DNA of 64,000 nucleotides from Lichenifustis flavocetrariae. GTDB lineage: Bacteria; Pseudomonadota; Alphaproteobacteria; Rhizobiales; Beijerinckiaceae. Positions within the stretch are counted from its first letter, which is position 1. Every line of letters starts with the position of its first letter. This document shows positions 17,221-25,858 of the stretch, one piece after another. The position numbers and the translations under genes were made by a program. Location of the stretch: the NCBI RefSeq assembly GCF_026130545.1, contig NZ_JAMOIM010000012.1, positions 116,879 to 180,878 of the forward strand. The letters are read 5' to 3'. The notes under the pieces are model-generated. The model had not been told where the DNA came from and ran no database searches. It worked only from the letters and a program-made list of their open reading frames with translations.

Positions 17221-17595
17221 TTATTTCTTCGGCAGTGAGCCAAGCTTGTCGAGCAATTGCAGCGTGAATTCGGCACAAGCCTTCAAGGGCTCGTCCTCCG
17301 GGCAGGTCATCCCAAGGCTGATATCCCCTGCTTCGAGGCGGAATCGAGCCGCTTTGGTGGGCGGCGGCATCCGGTGAGGCCGGCCGTGCGGATGCATCAT
17401 CTCGCCATCGCCGTGATCCCAATCGCTGGATGCCTCGTGATCGCCGGGGGGCGGGGGCGGCATCTTGCCATCACCGGCTTGGTCGTTTGTGGCTGGCGGA
17501 GGCGGCGCCAGCATGGCGTTTGGGGCCGGTTGGGCCTGCGCCACATGTCCGAGGAGAATGAGGGCAAAGCCTGTGCTCAGACTGATCTTCATCAT
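17221..17595 (-). CDS. small secreted Pro/His-rich protein, function unknown
   Basis: A 124-aa protein with a clear Sec signal peptide (residues 1-21, MMKISLSTGFALILLGHVAQA). The mature chain has proline runs (LAPPPPA, MPPPPPGDHE) and a His/Asp-rich stretch (SSDWDHGDGEMMHPHGRPHR, about 55-75). The last third (AARFRLEAGDISLGMTCPED onwards) looks folded and has two cysteines. GGAGGA lies about 8 nt before the ATG. The His/Asp/Met cluster suggests periplasmic metal binding, but this is inference. No neighbour explains it. Confidence 0.65.
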   Translation of the reverse strand: MMKISLSTGFALILLGHVAQAQPAPNAMLAPPPPATNDQAGDGKMPPPPPGDHEASSDWDHGDGEMMHPHGRPHRMPPPTKAARFRLEAGDISLGMTCPEDEPLKACAEFTLQLLDKLGSLPKK

Positions 17596-17869
17596 GTCGG
17601 TATTCCTCCACTTGAAACCGGGTTCAATGGACCGCGTATGTGGACGCTAACGCGTCGCCGCGTCCAATCTATGCTGTCTCCATGCAAATCAGACGACGAA
17701 ACAAGGGCGGACCCTTGCCGGCCCGCCTCAAAGTCCATTGCTCGTTGGGTGCCACGCGCAACAGCGAAAGCGCACCTCGCCTGGCGCTAGGCCGCGGCAG
17801 TGTCACGCAGGTGGGAGCCAGTCAGAGGCCAAGACCCACCTCGTCAAATCACTTGAGGCCGTCCAGAAG

Positions 17870-18208
17870 ATGGAGTTCGCCCAACCCTTCCGATTGACCT
17901 CCCTGGCTACCGGTTGCACGTTCATGGTTGCGCCGGTCGATCCTGAGATCCCCTCGAAAGGCGCCGAAGGCGAGAAGACGCGGGTCAAAGGCCTTACGAA
18001 TCTGACCTACGCCACTATACACGATGCCAAGACATCAAAGGGCATTGGCATTCTAGTCTCTAAGGATGGTGGGTACACTCAGATCGACTGGAGTTTTCCA
18101 GAAACGCCTTGGAAGTTCGATCCGCAAATGGAAGCTCGTCTTTCTACAGGAGACCTTTTCAGGAAAACGGCCGAGAAGATAATCGACAATTTTTTATCCT
18201 TAGGTTGA
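17870..18208 (+). CDS. hypothetical protein
   Basis: From the ATG at 17870 the protein is 112 aa. The frame can be extended to a TTG at 17738, but the extra residues are Arg- and Gly-rich and do not look structured. The sequence (MEFAQPFRLTSLATG, then VKGLTNLTYATIHDAKT, ending FRKTAEKIIDNFLSLG) resembles a small soluble alpha/beta protein without a known motif. No good ribosome-binding site precedes 17870. The 3' end is noticeably richer in A and T than surrounding genes, so it may be a transferred or decaying gene. Confidence 0.45.
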   Translation: MEFAQPFRLTSLATGCTFMVAPVDPEIPSKGAEGEKTRVKGLTNLTYATIHDAKTSKGIGILVSKDGGYTQIDWSFPETPWKFDPQMEARLSTGDLFRKTAEKIIDNFLSLG

Positions 18209-18517
18209 TATCAAATTCTAAGACGTAATTTAGTAAAAGAACTACTGAGCAAAAATCGTCTCAATACTTTGAGAATATTTATATCGGCTATTTGAGATTT
18301 TTGACGCTCTCAAGTTCCCCGGATTGCTGCGCCCTACTTGCCAGTCAGTACTTAAGATCCCCTTCTAAAAAGCATGCGTTGCACGACATCGCGGGCTAGG
18401 CTCTTGGCTATACAAATTTACAGTGAATGTTGTCGATCGTATAGCCTTGGTAATCTAGGAGACGAGAATGTGCAGTAGAGATCTGGCATCTATCCATAGG
18501 CCTAGCAGCACACCTTC
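18209..18517. other. AT-rich intergenic stretch, nothing recognised
   Basis: About 310 bp between the hypothetical gene and the end of the cytochrome b561 gene. It is the most AT-rich part of this half of the window. No frame of useful length, no tRNA and no clear hairpin with a T run were found. It continues the low-GC composition of the end of the preceding gene. Confidence 0.5.
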
Positions 18518-19081
18518 TCACTCGGCCGGCGCAACGCCCCCGGCGCTCGACCCCGACGCCATCGCCTCGAACACGCCGTCCCGCCGGACGAAGGCGTGGA
18601 ACAGCGCCGCGCCGAGGTGCAGGAGGATCAGGGCGAAAAACGCGAAGGCCAGGTAATAATGCGCGGTCCAGAGCGTCGCATGCAGGCCGTCGCTCTGCGG
18701 CAGGATCGGCGGGAGATGCACGCCACCGAACAACACGATCGGGTAGCCGGCCGCCGACAACATGCCCCAGCCGATCAGCGGCATGGCGATCATCAGCGCA
18801 TAGAAGGCGTAATGCGACAGATGGGCAGCGAGCTTCATGGGCTCCGGCAGATCGGCCGGCAGTGCCGGCGCGCCGTCACGCAGCCGCACCCCCAATCGCA
18901 CCAGGGCCAGCACCAGGATCGCGATGCCGAGCGGCTTGTGGATCGACACGAGCGTCAGGTATTTCGGCATCACGGTCGAGACCATGCCGACCCCGATGAA
19001 CAGCATGGCCAGGATGCAGATGGCCATCAGCCAGTGCAGCAGGCGCTGCAGCGGGGTGAAATGCTGGCGCGCCATGGTCAT
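18518..19081 (-). CDS. cytochrome b561
   Basis: A 187-aa four-helix membrane cytochrome. It opens with FTPLQRLLHWLMAICILAML, where His16 is a probable haem ligand, and continues with SIHKPLGIAILVLALVRLGV, HLSHYAFYALMIAMPLIGW and LLHLGAALFH, giving the paired histidines of the bacterial b561 family. It would pass electrons from quinol across the membrane. The ATG overlaps the stop of the upstream peroxidase gene by 4 nt; pairing of a catalase-like peroxidase with b561 is a known arrangement and suggests the cytochrome feeds electrons to the peroxidase. Confidence 0.9.
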   Translation of the reverse strand: MTMARQHFTPLQRLLHWLMAICILAMLFIGVGMVSTVMPKYLTLVSIHKPLGIAILVLALVRLGVRLRDGAPALPADLPEPMKLAAHLSHYAFYALMIAMPLIGWGMLSAAGYPIVLFGGVHLPPILPQSDGLHATLWTAHYYLAFAFFALILLHLGAALFHAFVRRDGVFEAMASGSSAGGVAPAE

Positions 19082-20136
19082 GGCTTGGCTCCCGTTGCGG
19101 TGCGAGGATAGTCCTGCGCCTCGGCCGTGCGACGATCGAAGGATTTGGCATAGGCGGCCGAACGTGCGGCCGGGAACGGGTCGTCCGACGTCTTGATGCC
19201 GGACGGCAGGACCGTGGGATCGTAGTTGATATCGCGGCAGGGACCGTCCTGCTCCGCCTCGATCTTCTGCACGGTCAGCGTGCCGACCTCTACCGTATGC
19301 CGATCATCCGGCCAGGCCTTGCTCGGGTCCGCGGTCGGATCACCCGGATTGGCGACGGTGACCCGCAGGGTCCAGCGCTGCGGGCCGCCATGGACCCGGT
19401 CGGTGATCTCCTGTTCGAGGAAATCCGGGCCGCGCTTGGCGAGGTCGTCCGGCGACACCGGGACGGGCTGCGCGGCCGGCACGAGCGACCATCGCACCGC
19501 ACTCTCCTTGCCGGATCCGTCGACGAAGATGAAACTGTTGATGCCGTTGAACCGCTCCTCGGCGTAGCTCCCTGTCCAGGGCGCACTCTTGGCCCATCCG
19601 CCGAAGGCCGCGATCTCGGGATGGGCGCCCGCGAAGGTCTTCATCGCATTAGGGTCCTTGCTGCCTTGCGCCAGCAGCAGGTCATAGAACGCCTGCGGGG
19701 TCGCGACCGGAAAGAACGGGACGTCGATCATGGCGCTTCGCCATAGCTGTCCATCCGGCGTCGCGATCTGCAGCCCCAGGCCCCGCACCCGGACCGTCGC
19801 ATCTGCCGCATGCGGATCGGGCGTTCCGAGATTGAAGCGACCGAGCGCGGGGTATTGCCCGGCCGCGAAGACCTGCGCCTTGGAGAGCGCCGTTCCGGCC
19901 CCATTGGCGTCGAACACACCGGTGAAGCACACGCCCTTGGCATGGTTACGGCGATGGCCGAGAGCGGGGCCGCCGGGCGGCGCCAGGGCATCCACCATCT
20001 TGTCCGGCGTCAGCCGTTGGGGCGACAACCACCCTGCCGTATACGCAAAGGCGGTGGCTCCACCAGCAACGATTGCGGCAATCATAACCAGCGACCCCAG
20101 GGCGGATCGCGAAGGCGTGCGGGATGGCTCGGGCAT
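19078..20136 (-). CDS. catalase-family peroxidase, membrane-anchored
   Basis: A 352-aa protein of the small catalase-like peroxidase (SrpA-type) family, shorter than true catalases. Residues about 10-33 form an N-terminal membrane anchor or signal (LGSLVMIAAIVAGGATAFAY), placing the domain in the periplasm. The distal His segment is HRRNHAKGVCFTG, and the catalase core continues with RVRGLGLQIATPDGQLWRSA and a proline-rich C-terminus. The frame stays open to 20373, but the ATG at 20136 has GAGAGGT 4-5 nt upstream and gives a normal signal. It likely reduces hydrogen peroxide or organic peroxides using electrons from the b561 encoded immediately after it. Confidence 0.85.
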   Translation of the reverse strand: MPEPSRTPSRSALGSLVMIAAIVAGGATAFAYTAGWLSPQRLTPDKMVDALAPPGGPALGHRRNHAKGVCFTGVFDANGAGTALSKAQVFAAGQYPALGRFNLGTPDPHAADATVRVRGLGLQIATPDGQLWRSAMIDVPFFPVATPQAFYDLLLAQGSKDPNAMKTFAGAHPEIAAFGGWAKSAPWTGSYAEERFNGINSFIFVDGSGKESAVRWSLVPAAQPVPVSPDDLAKRGPDFLEQEITDRVHGGPQRWTLRVTVANPGDPTADPSKAWPDDRHTVEVGTLTVQKIEAEQDGPCRDINYDPTVLPSGIKTSDDPFPAARSAAYAKSFDRRTAEAQDYPRTATGAKP

Positions 20137-20373
20137 GCGACCTCTCGATGGGATAAACGATCTCGCGCCGCAACCTAGCACGCCAGCAGAGCGTGAACAG
20201 GCCCGCTTAAGCTGTCGAATAACAGCCTGCGCGCGGTCGCGCAGAAGCACGTATCCGAGGTCTAGCGCTTGGCTTAGGCGTAGGCGCTTCGTATCGTCCG
20301 CAGGGTTCCGGTGCGCACTGGGTTGACGCGAAAAACCCAGAACACCGTCTTGAACCAGCCGCGCCGGACACAA

Positions 20374-20985
20374 TCAATGACCTGGCCACATCCGCAACGT
20401 GGTTTCGACCAGGAATTCCAGTTCCGCGCGTGGCACGCCCGACGCGGCCTGAACCGCCATGCCCTGCATAATCGCCATCAGGTAGCGCGACAGACCAAGC
20501 GGCTCCATCGCGGCGGGCAGGTCGCCTTCGGCTTTCGCGGTTTCGAACCGTTTGAGCATGGCCGCTTCCACTGTGGCACCCCGTGACGCCACGGCAGCCC
20601 GGGCCAATTCTGCGTCTTTCCCACAGGCAACCGCATGGGTGACATAGAGACAACCGCGAGGGCCCTCATGCCCGGCATGAAGATCAAGCGCACCGCGAAG
20701 AATGGCTTCAACGGCGCCCCGCGCCGTTGGCATTTGTAGAGCCATGCTCATGAATGCTGAATTCTCACGGTCGTACAGGTCGAGTGCTTTGAGAAACAAA
20801 GATTCCTTATTGCCGAACGCCGCGTAGAGGCTCGGCCGGTTGATGCCCATCGCAGCCGTAAGGTCGCTGAGCGATGCGCCCTCATAGCCCTTAATCCAGA
20901 ACACGCGCAGAGCCGCCGCGAGAGCGGTGTCAGAACAGAACTCGCGGGGACGCCCCAGCGGCACGACAACGTCTTTGGTCTCCAT
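20374..20985 (-). CDS. TetR-family transcriptional regulator
   Basis: About 203 aa. The N-terminal TetR helix-turn-helix is seen in FWIKGYEGASLSDLTAAMG and INRPSLYAAFGNKESLF (about residues 30-65), followed by the usual helical ligand domain. The ATG at 20985 (METKDVVVPLGRPREF) is preferred over one at 21009; neither has a strong Shine-Dalgarno sequence. It is divergent from an SDR gene, and two matching palindromes in the shared region are probable binding sites, so it should repress both itself and the SDR gene. The inducer is unknown. Confidence 0.88.
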   Translation of the reverse strand: METKDVVVPLGRPREFCSDTALAAALRVFWIKGYEGASLSDLTAAMGINRPSLYAAFGNKESLFLKALDLYDRENSAFMSMALQMPTARGAVEAILRGALDLHAGHEGPRGCLYVTHAVACGKDAELARAAVASRGATVEAAMLKRFETAKAEGDLPAAMEPLGLSRYLMAIMQGMAVQAASGVPRAELEFLVETTLRMWPGH

Positions 20986-21039
20986 GGTCTTAAAGTAAGT
21001 GGGCCGCATGGCGACGTCTAGCCGTGGAGGCTAATTCCA

Positions 21040-21051
21040 TACCGATCGGTA
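21040..21051. promoter_or_regulatory. TetR operator candidate 1
   Basis: TACCGATCGGTA is a perfect 12-bp palindrome 55 nt upstream of the divergent TetR start and 64 nt upstream of the SDR start. A close copy lies 48 bp downstream. Paired palindromes between a TetR gene and its divergent target are the classic arrangement. Confidence 0.7.
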
Positions 21052-21087
21052 CAGTAGGACTTGACACCCATCACGCGGTCACATACC

Positions 21088-21099
21088 TACCGATTAGTA
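21088..21099. promoter_or_regulatory. TetR operator candidate 2, overlapping the SDR promoter
   Basis: TACCGATTAGTA differs from the perfect palindrome at 21040 at only two positions. It follows a TTGACA (21061-21066) by about 21 nt and so overlaps the expected -10 region of the SDR gene, where repressor binding would block initiation. Confidence 0.6.
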
Positions 21100-21114
21100 C
21101 ATAAAGGGGAAAAA

Positions 21115-21861
21115 ATGTCCAATCTTCGTGGCAAAGTGGCCCTGATCACCGGCGGAACCAGCGGCATTGGGGCCGCGACGGCCAAACGGTTCAAAGCCGA
21201 GGGCGCGACCGTGATCGTGACGGGCTCGAACCCCACGACGCTTGAGGCCGCACGTCGCGACCTGTCTGGCATCGAGGTCGTGGCGTCGGAGGCTGGCGAT
21301 ACCATGGCCGCAAAAGCCCTGATCGAGAGCGTCGTGGCAAAGCATGGCCGGATCGATGTGCTCTTCGTCAACGCTGGAATTGGCCGCTTTGCCCCGATCG
21401 AGGCCGTCGACGAAACATTCTTTGACGCCATTTTCGACATCAACGTGCGCGGCGCCTATTTCGTCATGAAACATGCCGCCCCGGTCATGTCGGACGGTGG
21501 GTCGATCATCCTCACCGGTTCGGTGTCCGGCGTGCAGGGTGGTGTCGCGAGGAGTGTTTACGCGGCCAGCAAGGCCGCCATTCGGTCGTTCGGGCGCACC
21601 TTCGCGGCCGAACTTGCGCCTCGCCGCATTCGTGTCAACACGATCAGCCCCGGCCCGATTGAGACCCCGATCTTCGGGAAGACAGGCATGAGCAAAGAGC
21701 AGCTTGCCGGCTTCATGGAGATGATGATGCCCCAAATTCCACTGAAACGGATCGGGCATGCCGAAGAGGTTGCGGCCGCCGCGCTTTTTCTCGCATCTGA
21801 CGAATCATCCTACACGACCGGGACGGAATTGTTCGTCGACGGTGGCATGGTCGACGGCTGA
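21115..21861 (+). CDS. short-chain dehydrogenase/reductase
   Basis: A 248-aa classical SDR. The cofactor motif is TGGTSGIG (about residues 11-18), NAG is seen in LFVNAGIG, the catalytic Ser is in LTGSVSGVQ, and the Tyr-Lys pair is in VYAASKAAI. The C-terminus (YTTGTELFVDGGMVDG) is typical. The frame extends upstream to 21061, but the ATG at 21115 has AAGGGGAAAA directly upstream and gives the family N-terminus. It is presumably controlled by the divergent TetR protein. Its substrate is unknown; such TetR-SDR pairs often respond to quinones or aldehydes. Confidence 0.9.
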   Translation: MSNLRGKVALITGGTSGIGAATAKRFKAEGATVIVTGSNPTTLEAARRDLSGIEVVASEAGDTMAAKALIESVVAKHGRIDVLFVNAGIGRFAPIEAVDETFFDAIFDINVRGAYFVMKHAAPVMSDGGSIILTGSVSGVQGGVARSVYAASKAAIRSFGRTFAAELAPRRIRVNTISPGPIETPIFGKTGMSKEQLAGFMEMMMPQIPLKRIGHAEEVAAAALFLASDESSYTTGTELFVDGGMVDG

Positions 21862-21888
21862 GCGATCGCGCGCAGCTCGAAAATCCGA

Positions 21889-23430
21889 TCAGGGGTAGGC
21901 GCTGTGCATGGTCCGCACCGCACCTTCCAGCGCGACCCCCTTCTCATCCGCCAACGCCGCCTCCTTCAACCGCCGCAGCCACGCCGCACTTTCGGGGCGG
22001 CCGGTCAGGAAGGGGACTTCGGCGAGCACCAGATCGAATTTCGACAGCCCACGCGCGTGAGTGTCGGAGTAACCCTTCACCAGGCGGCGGCACGCGAGGG
22101 CTTCCACGGCGAGGTCATAGTCGCGGGGCGCGGTGGTGGTGGTGACATCAAGCCAGTGAGCGATATGGCCGGTCTCACGCGCGTGGCGGAGCGAGCTGGA
22201 GCGGAAGCGTTTGAGGCCAGACAGAATATAGAGGCTTAAAAACCAGAGGATCGTCCCGGTCCGGACGCGGCGGCCGCGATTGACCACACGATCGAGCGCC
22301 CGGACGAGGGCCGGCCGGGCCTCGATGGCCTCGGCCCATCGGCGCGGCAGCGTGCCGAGCACTTCCTCCATGCGCGGATGCATGTATTCGGTCGTGTAGA
22401 CGATCTGGTCGGCTTTGGCCGCGACCTCGCGGCGCACGCGATCGAACCGGCTCGCACGGGTCTTGAGATCGGCGACGCGAATGACGTCGTCATAGGCCAG
22501 AGCCACGGCCAGATATTTCGCGGCCTGGGTGGTCAGGGCGAAATGCTTGGCCTCACCGTCATGCTGCCGGTCGAGCGCCAGCAGCGGCTGGAGCCGATCG
22601 AGGTAGTCGGCCGCATAGGCGGCATCCTGGTAGCCGACGAGACGCTCGATGCCGGCGCGCGCAAACCCTTGTGCTTGCTCCGGCAACTCCCGTCCAATGC
22701 GCTCGAGCAGGGCGTCGAGATCGGGGTGACCGGTGCGCTCGGGTGTTAGGCTGGCCTTCGGCACGGGCTCGACGTGGCTGGTGTCGCTGGGCTTGGCCTG
22801 CGCCCGCTCGAAGGCGGCCGCGAAGCCACGCAGGCTCGGCGCGGCCCCCTTGCCGCCGGCCCGGATCGCCGCCTCGTAGGCGTCGCGCCGGAACGGCAGC
22901 ACGCCCGTGCCGGCCAGGGCGCCAAACAGGGTCGCCGAGATCACGGTGCCGTTGCGCTCGGCCATGGTCTGCATGTCGAAGCTAACGATCTGCTTGGCCG
23001 CGACATCGCCCGCCTCGATCACGGCGCCCGAATCGGCGATGCCGTTGCCGGGACGCTCCTTTTCCTGCACCGCGAAGGCCCGGTGGGTCGAAGCGATGAC
23101 GGTGGTGCGGTCGGGTGTCACCAGCCCGCGCAGGATGGAGCGGCCCGCCTCCATCCACTCGGCCGCGAGCACCACGTCGACATCGCCCGGCGTCGGCATC
23201 AAGGCGAAGATCGGCCGCTTGCCGTCCCGCTCGGGCAACATCTCGATATAGTAGATCGTGGCGCCCGTGCGCTGCGCCACCCCCGGCACGGAGGTGGACT
23301 GGGCCGCCCAGCCTTCGGCCTCCGCAAGGGCGACGATCCAATCGGACAGGACACCGCCGCCCTGCCCACCCATGGCCAGGATGGCGACGCAGATCGGGCG
23401 GTCGGTGGAAAGACGCAAGGGGGCCGTCAT
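21889..23430 (-). CDS. iorB: indolepyruvate:ferredoxin oxidoreductase, beta subunit family
   Basis: About 513 aa: an N-terminal pyruvate:ferredoxin-oxidoreductase gamma-type domain (AILAMGGQGGGVLSDWIVA, about residues 13-31, then SVPGVAQRTGATIYYIEM) and a long C-terminal helical extension (from about 220) seen in the long form of IorB. With IorA it oxidatively decarboxylates arylpyruvates such as indolepyruvate to aryl-acetyl-CoA, reducing ferredoxin. The frame is open to 23481; the ATG at 23430 has GGGAG about 6 nt upstream. It follows iorA by 157 nt, a gap filled by a nested inverted repeat. Confidence 0.9.
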   Translation of the reverse strand: MTAPLRLSTDRPICVAILAMGGQGGGVLSDWIVALAEAEGWAAQSTSVPGVAQRTGATIYYIEMLPERDGKRPIFALMPTPGDVDVVLAAEWMEAGRSILRGLVTPDRTTVIASTHRAFAVQEKERPGNGIADSGAVIEAGDVAAKQIVSFDMQTMAERNGTVISATLFGALAGTGVLPFRRDAYEAAIRAGGKGAAPSLRGFAAAFERAQAKPSDTSHVEPVPKASLTPERTGHPDLDALLERIGRELPEQAQGFARAGIERLVGYQDAAYAADYLDRLQPLLALDRQHDGEAKHFALTTQAAKYLAVALAYDDVIRVADLKTRASRFDRVRREVAAKADQIVYTTEYMHPRMEEVLGTLPRRWAEAIEARPALVRALDRVVNRGRRVRTGTILWFLSLYILSGLKRFRSSSLRHARETGHIAHWLDVTTTTAPRDYDLAVEALACRRLVKGYSDTHARGLSKFDLVLAEVPFLTGRPESAAWLRRLKEAALADEKGVALEGAVRTMHSAYP

Positions 23431-23437
23431 CGGCGCT

Positions 23438-23570
23438 CCCCTTCGCCCGCGAGAGCGGGAGAAGGTGGCCTTGCGAAGCAAGATCGGATGAGGGTCGGCT
23501 CGGCGCTGAGGTGGCCCTCATCCGTCACGGCTTCGCCGCGACACCTTCTCCCGCTCTCGCGGGAGAAGGG
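23438..23570. repeat. nested palindromic (REP/BIME-like) element between iorA and iorB
   Basis: Two arms of about 56 bp (23438-23494 and 23515-23570) are imperfect reverse complements of each other, both containing a GGATGAGGG/CCCTCATCC end. Each arm also has its own hairpin around CGCGAGAGCGGGAG and CCCGCTCTCGCGGG flanked by CTTC/GAAGG. The whole element can fold into one long cruciform. It sits in the middle of the iorA-iorB transcript, where such elements often stabilise upstream mRNA or reduce downstream expression. Confidence 0.8.
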
Positions 23571-23587
23571 AAGCCGCATGGGGGACT

Positions 23588-25753
23588 TCACGCCTCCACC
23601 GCTGGCACGAATTCCACCCGTTGCGCCTCACGCCGCCTTTGCAAGGCCCCGATGACGGCTCCCCGCACCCGCGCCAAAAACCGGTCCCACCCGGTCGGGT
23701 TCGAGATGATATCCGCCCGGTAGAACGAGGGGCACAGCACGGCGGCTTCGGCCACCTCGCCGCAATTGCCGCAGCCGACGCAGCTCTGGTCGATGGCCGC
23801 CACCGGATCGTCCCGCAGAACATCGGCGGTTTCCTTCATGGACAGCGACGGGCAGCCCGACAGACGCATGCAGGCGTGGTCGCCGGTGCAGACATCCTCG
23901 TCGACCCCGAAGCGCTCGCGCACCATCCGCTTGCCGTCCGAGATCGCCTTGGCGACCAAAGGCCGGATGCGGCGCTGCTTGTTCAGCATGCATTCGGAGG
24001 AGGCCACGATGATCTTCGGGCCTTTCTCGGTCGAGGTCAGCGCTGCCTTCAGGGTGTCGCGCATCTTCGCGACGCTATAGGTGTGGTCGATCTGCCGGAC
24101 CCAGGTGGCGCCGATGCCCCGCACTGCAGCCACGATCGAATTCTTGGTCAGCCGGCGAGGGTTGTCGGCGCGCGACGACAGGATGTCCTGTCCTCCCGTC
24201 GCGGCCGAGTAGAAATTATCGACCACCAGGATCACGCCGTCCTGCTTGTTGAAAACGGCATTGCCGACGCTCGACGTCAGGCCGTTGTGCCAGAAGCCGC
24301 CGTCGCCCATCACCGAAATGGGCCGCTTCGCCGCCGGCACGTTGAAGGCCGAGGCCGAGGCGGGCCCGAGCCCGTAGCCCATCGTGGTCGCGCCGATGTT
24401 GAAGGGCGGCAGGATCGAGAAGAGGTGGCAGCCGATGTCGGCCGAGACGTGGTGCACCCCGAGCTCCTGCTCCACCAGCTTCATGGCCGCGAAGATCGGC
24501 CGCTCCGGGCAGCCGATGCAGAAGCCGGCGGGACGCGGCGGCACCACCTCGGTCAGGCGCTTCACCTTCGGGTCGGCCAGCACAGTGGCGGCGCTCGGCA
24601 CGGGCGGGCGGTTGCCGAGCAGCGCCGCCGCATGGGTCTCGATGAACTTTTCGAGGCCCCTGACCAGCACGGGCGCCGTATATTCGCCACCGAGCGGCAG
24701 CACATCCTTGCCGCTCACCTTCGTCTGGATGTCGCGCCGGCGCAGGATCGTGTGCAGCGTCTGCTCGATATATTCGGGCTGGCCCTCCTCGACCATGATG
24801 ACGGCCTTCTTGCCGAGGCAGAAACTGACCACCTCGTCCTCGATCACCGGATAGGTGACGTTGAGCACATAGATCGGCACGACCGTGTCGCCGTAGATAT
24901 CGGCGAGGCCGAGATATTGCAGCGCGCGCATCAGATTGTTGTACATGCCGCCTTGGACGATGATGCCGATCTCGCCCTCGGCCGGCCCGAAATGCTCGTT
25001 GAGCTTCCGGGCCTTGATGAAGTCGACGGCCGCCGGCCAGCGGGCTTCGAGCTTCTCCTTCTCGTGCGCATAGGCGGCGGGCGGCAGCACGATGCGGTTG
25101 ACGTCGCGCCGCGGGTTCTCGACCGCCTCGCGCAGCGAGAAGGCCGGGCGCTTGTTGTCCTTGGCGACGAACTGGCCGTGCACGTGGCAGGTGCGGATGC
25201 GCACCTCCAGCATCACCGGGGTGTTCGAGGCCTCCGACAGTTCGAATCCGTCCTCGACCGCCTTCACGACGCTTTCCAGATTGGGGCGCGGGTCGAGCAG
25301 CCACATCTGCGATTTCATCGCATAGGCGTGGCTGCGCTCCTGCATGATGGAGGAGCCCTCGCCATAATCCTCGCCGATGACGATCAGCGCCCCGCCCATC
25401 ACGCCGCCCGACGACAGGTTGGAGAGCGCGTCGGACGCCACATTGGTGCCGGCCGTCGATTTCCACGTCACGGCGCCCCGCACCGGATACATCACCGAGG
25501 CCGACAGCATGGCGGCGGCCGCGGCCTCCGAGGCCGAGGATTCGAAATGCACGCCGAGCTCGTCGAGCACGTCCCTGGCGTCGGCCAGTACATCCATCAG
25601 ATGCGAGATCGGCGACCCCTGATAGCCGCCCACATAGGACACGCCCGATTGCAGCAACGCCTTGGTGATGGCGAGAATGCCCTCGCCCCGAAAGATCTCC
25701 CCCGCCCCGAGCTTGAGGTCCTCGACTTCGCGGGCGAAGGATCGTTCGGCCAT
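23588..25753 (-). CDS. iorA: indolepyruvate:ferredoxin oxidoreductase, alpha subunit
   Basis: A 721-aa TPP enzyme. The N-terminal pyrimidine-binding domain has GGYQGSPISHLMDVL and a conserved ESSASEAAAAA; the PP domain carries the TPP/Mg motif VMGDGGFWHNGLTSS with a later NFYSAATGGQ. The C-terminus has ferredoxin-type cysteines, CTGDHACMRLSGCPSL and CVGCGNCGEVAEAAVLCPSF, for [4Fe-4S] clusters. It acts on indolepyruvate and other arylpyruvates from aromatic amino acid transamination, giving aryl-acetyl-CoA. It is transcribed before iorB; a probable promoter and operator lie at 25823-25858. Confidence 0.94.
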   Translation of the reverse strand: MAERSFAREVEDLKLGAGEIFRGEGILAITKALLQSGVSYVGGYQGSPISHLMDVLADARDVLDELGVHFESSASEAAAAAMLSASVMYPVRGAVTWKSTAGTNVASDALSNLSSGGVMGGALIVIGEDYGEGSSIMQERSHAYAMKSQMWLLDPRPNLESVVKAVEDGFELSEASNTPVMLEVRIRTCHVHGQFVAKDNKRPAFSLREAVENPRRDVNRIVLPPAAYAHEKEKLEARWPAAVDFIKARKLNEHFGPAEGEIGIIVQGGMYNNLMRALQYLGLADIYGDTVVPIYVLNVTYPVIEDEVVSFCLGKKAVIMVEEGQPEYIEQTLHTILRRRDIQTKVSGKDVLPLGGEYTAPVLVRGLEKFIETHAAALLGNRPPVPSAATVLADPKVKRLTEVVPPRPAGFCIGCPERPIFAAMKLVEQELGVHHVSADIGCHLFSILPPFNIGATTMGYGLGPASASAFNVPAAKRPISVMGDGGFWHNGLTSSVGNAVFNKQDGVILVVDNFYSAATGGQDILSSRADNPRRLTKNSIVAAVRGIGATWVRQIDHTYSVAKMRDTLKAALTSTEKGPKIIVASSECMLNKQRRIRPLVAKAISDGKRMVRERFGVDEDVCTGDHACMRLSGCPSLSMKETADVLRDDPVAAIDQSCVGCGNCGEVAEAAVLCPSFYRADIISNPTGWDRFLARVRGAVIGALQRRREAQRVEFVPAVEA

Positions 25754-25822
25754 GCGGGGCTCCTTCCGGCGCTCGATGCGGCCGGAGGGCGGGCGCGGAG
25801 CGGCGGGCAGCTTGGAAGAATT

Positions 25823-25858
25823 CTATGCATGTTCATAGATCGGGGTGGCGGGTGTCAA
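25823..25858 (-). promoter_or_regulatory. possible promoter and operator of iorA-iorB
   Basis: Read on the minus strand, TTGACA (25853-25858) is followed after 15 nt by TATGAA (25832-25837). An inverted repeat CTATG-N6-CATAG (25823-25838) covers the -10 region. The spacing is short for a standard promoter, so the assignment is tentative, but the position, 70-105 nt before the iorA ATG, is right for a repressor-controlled promoter. Confidence 0.4.
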
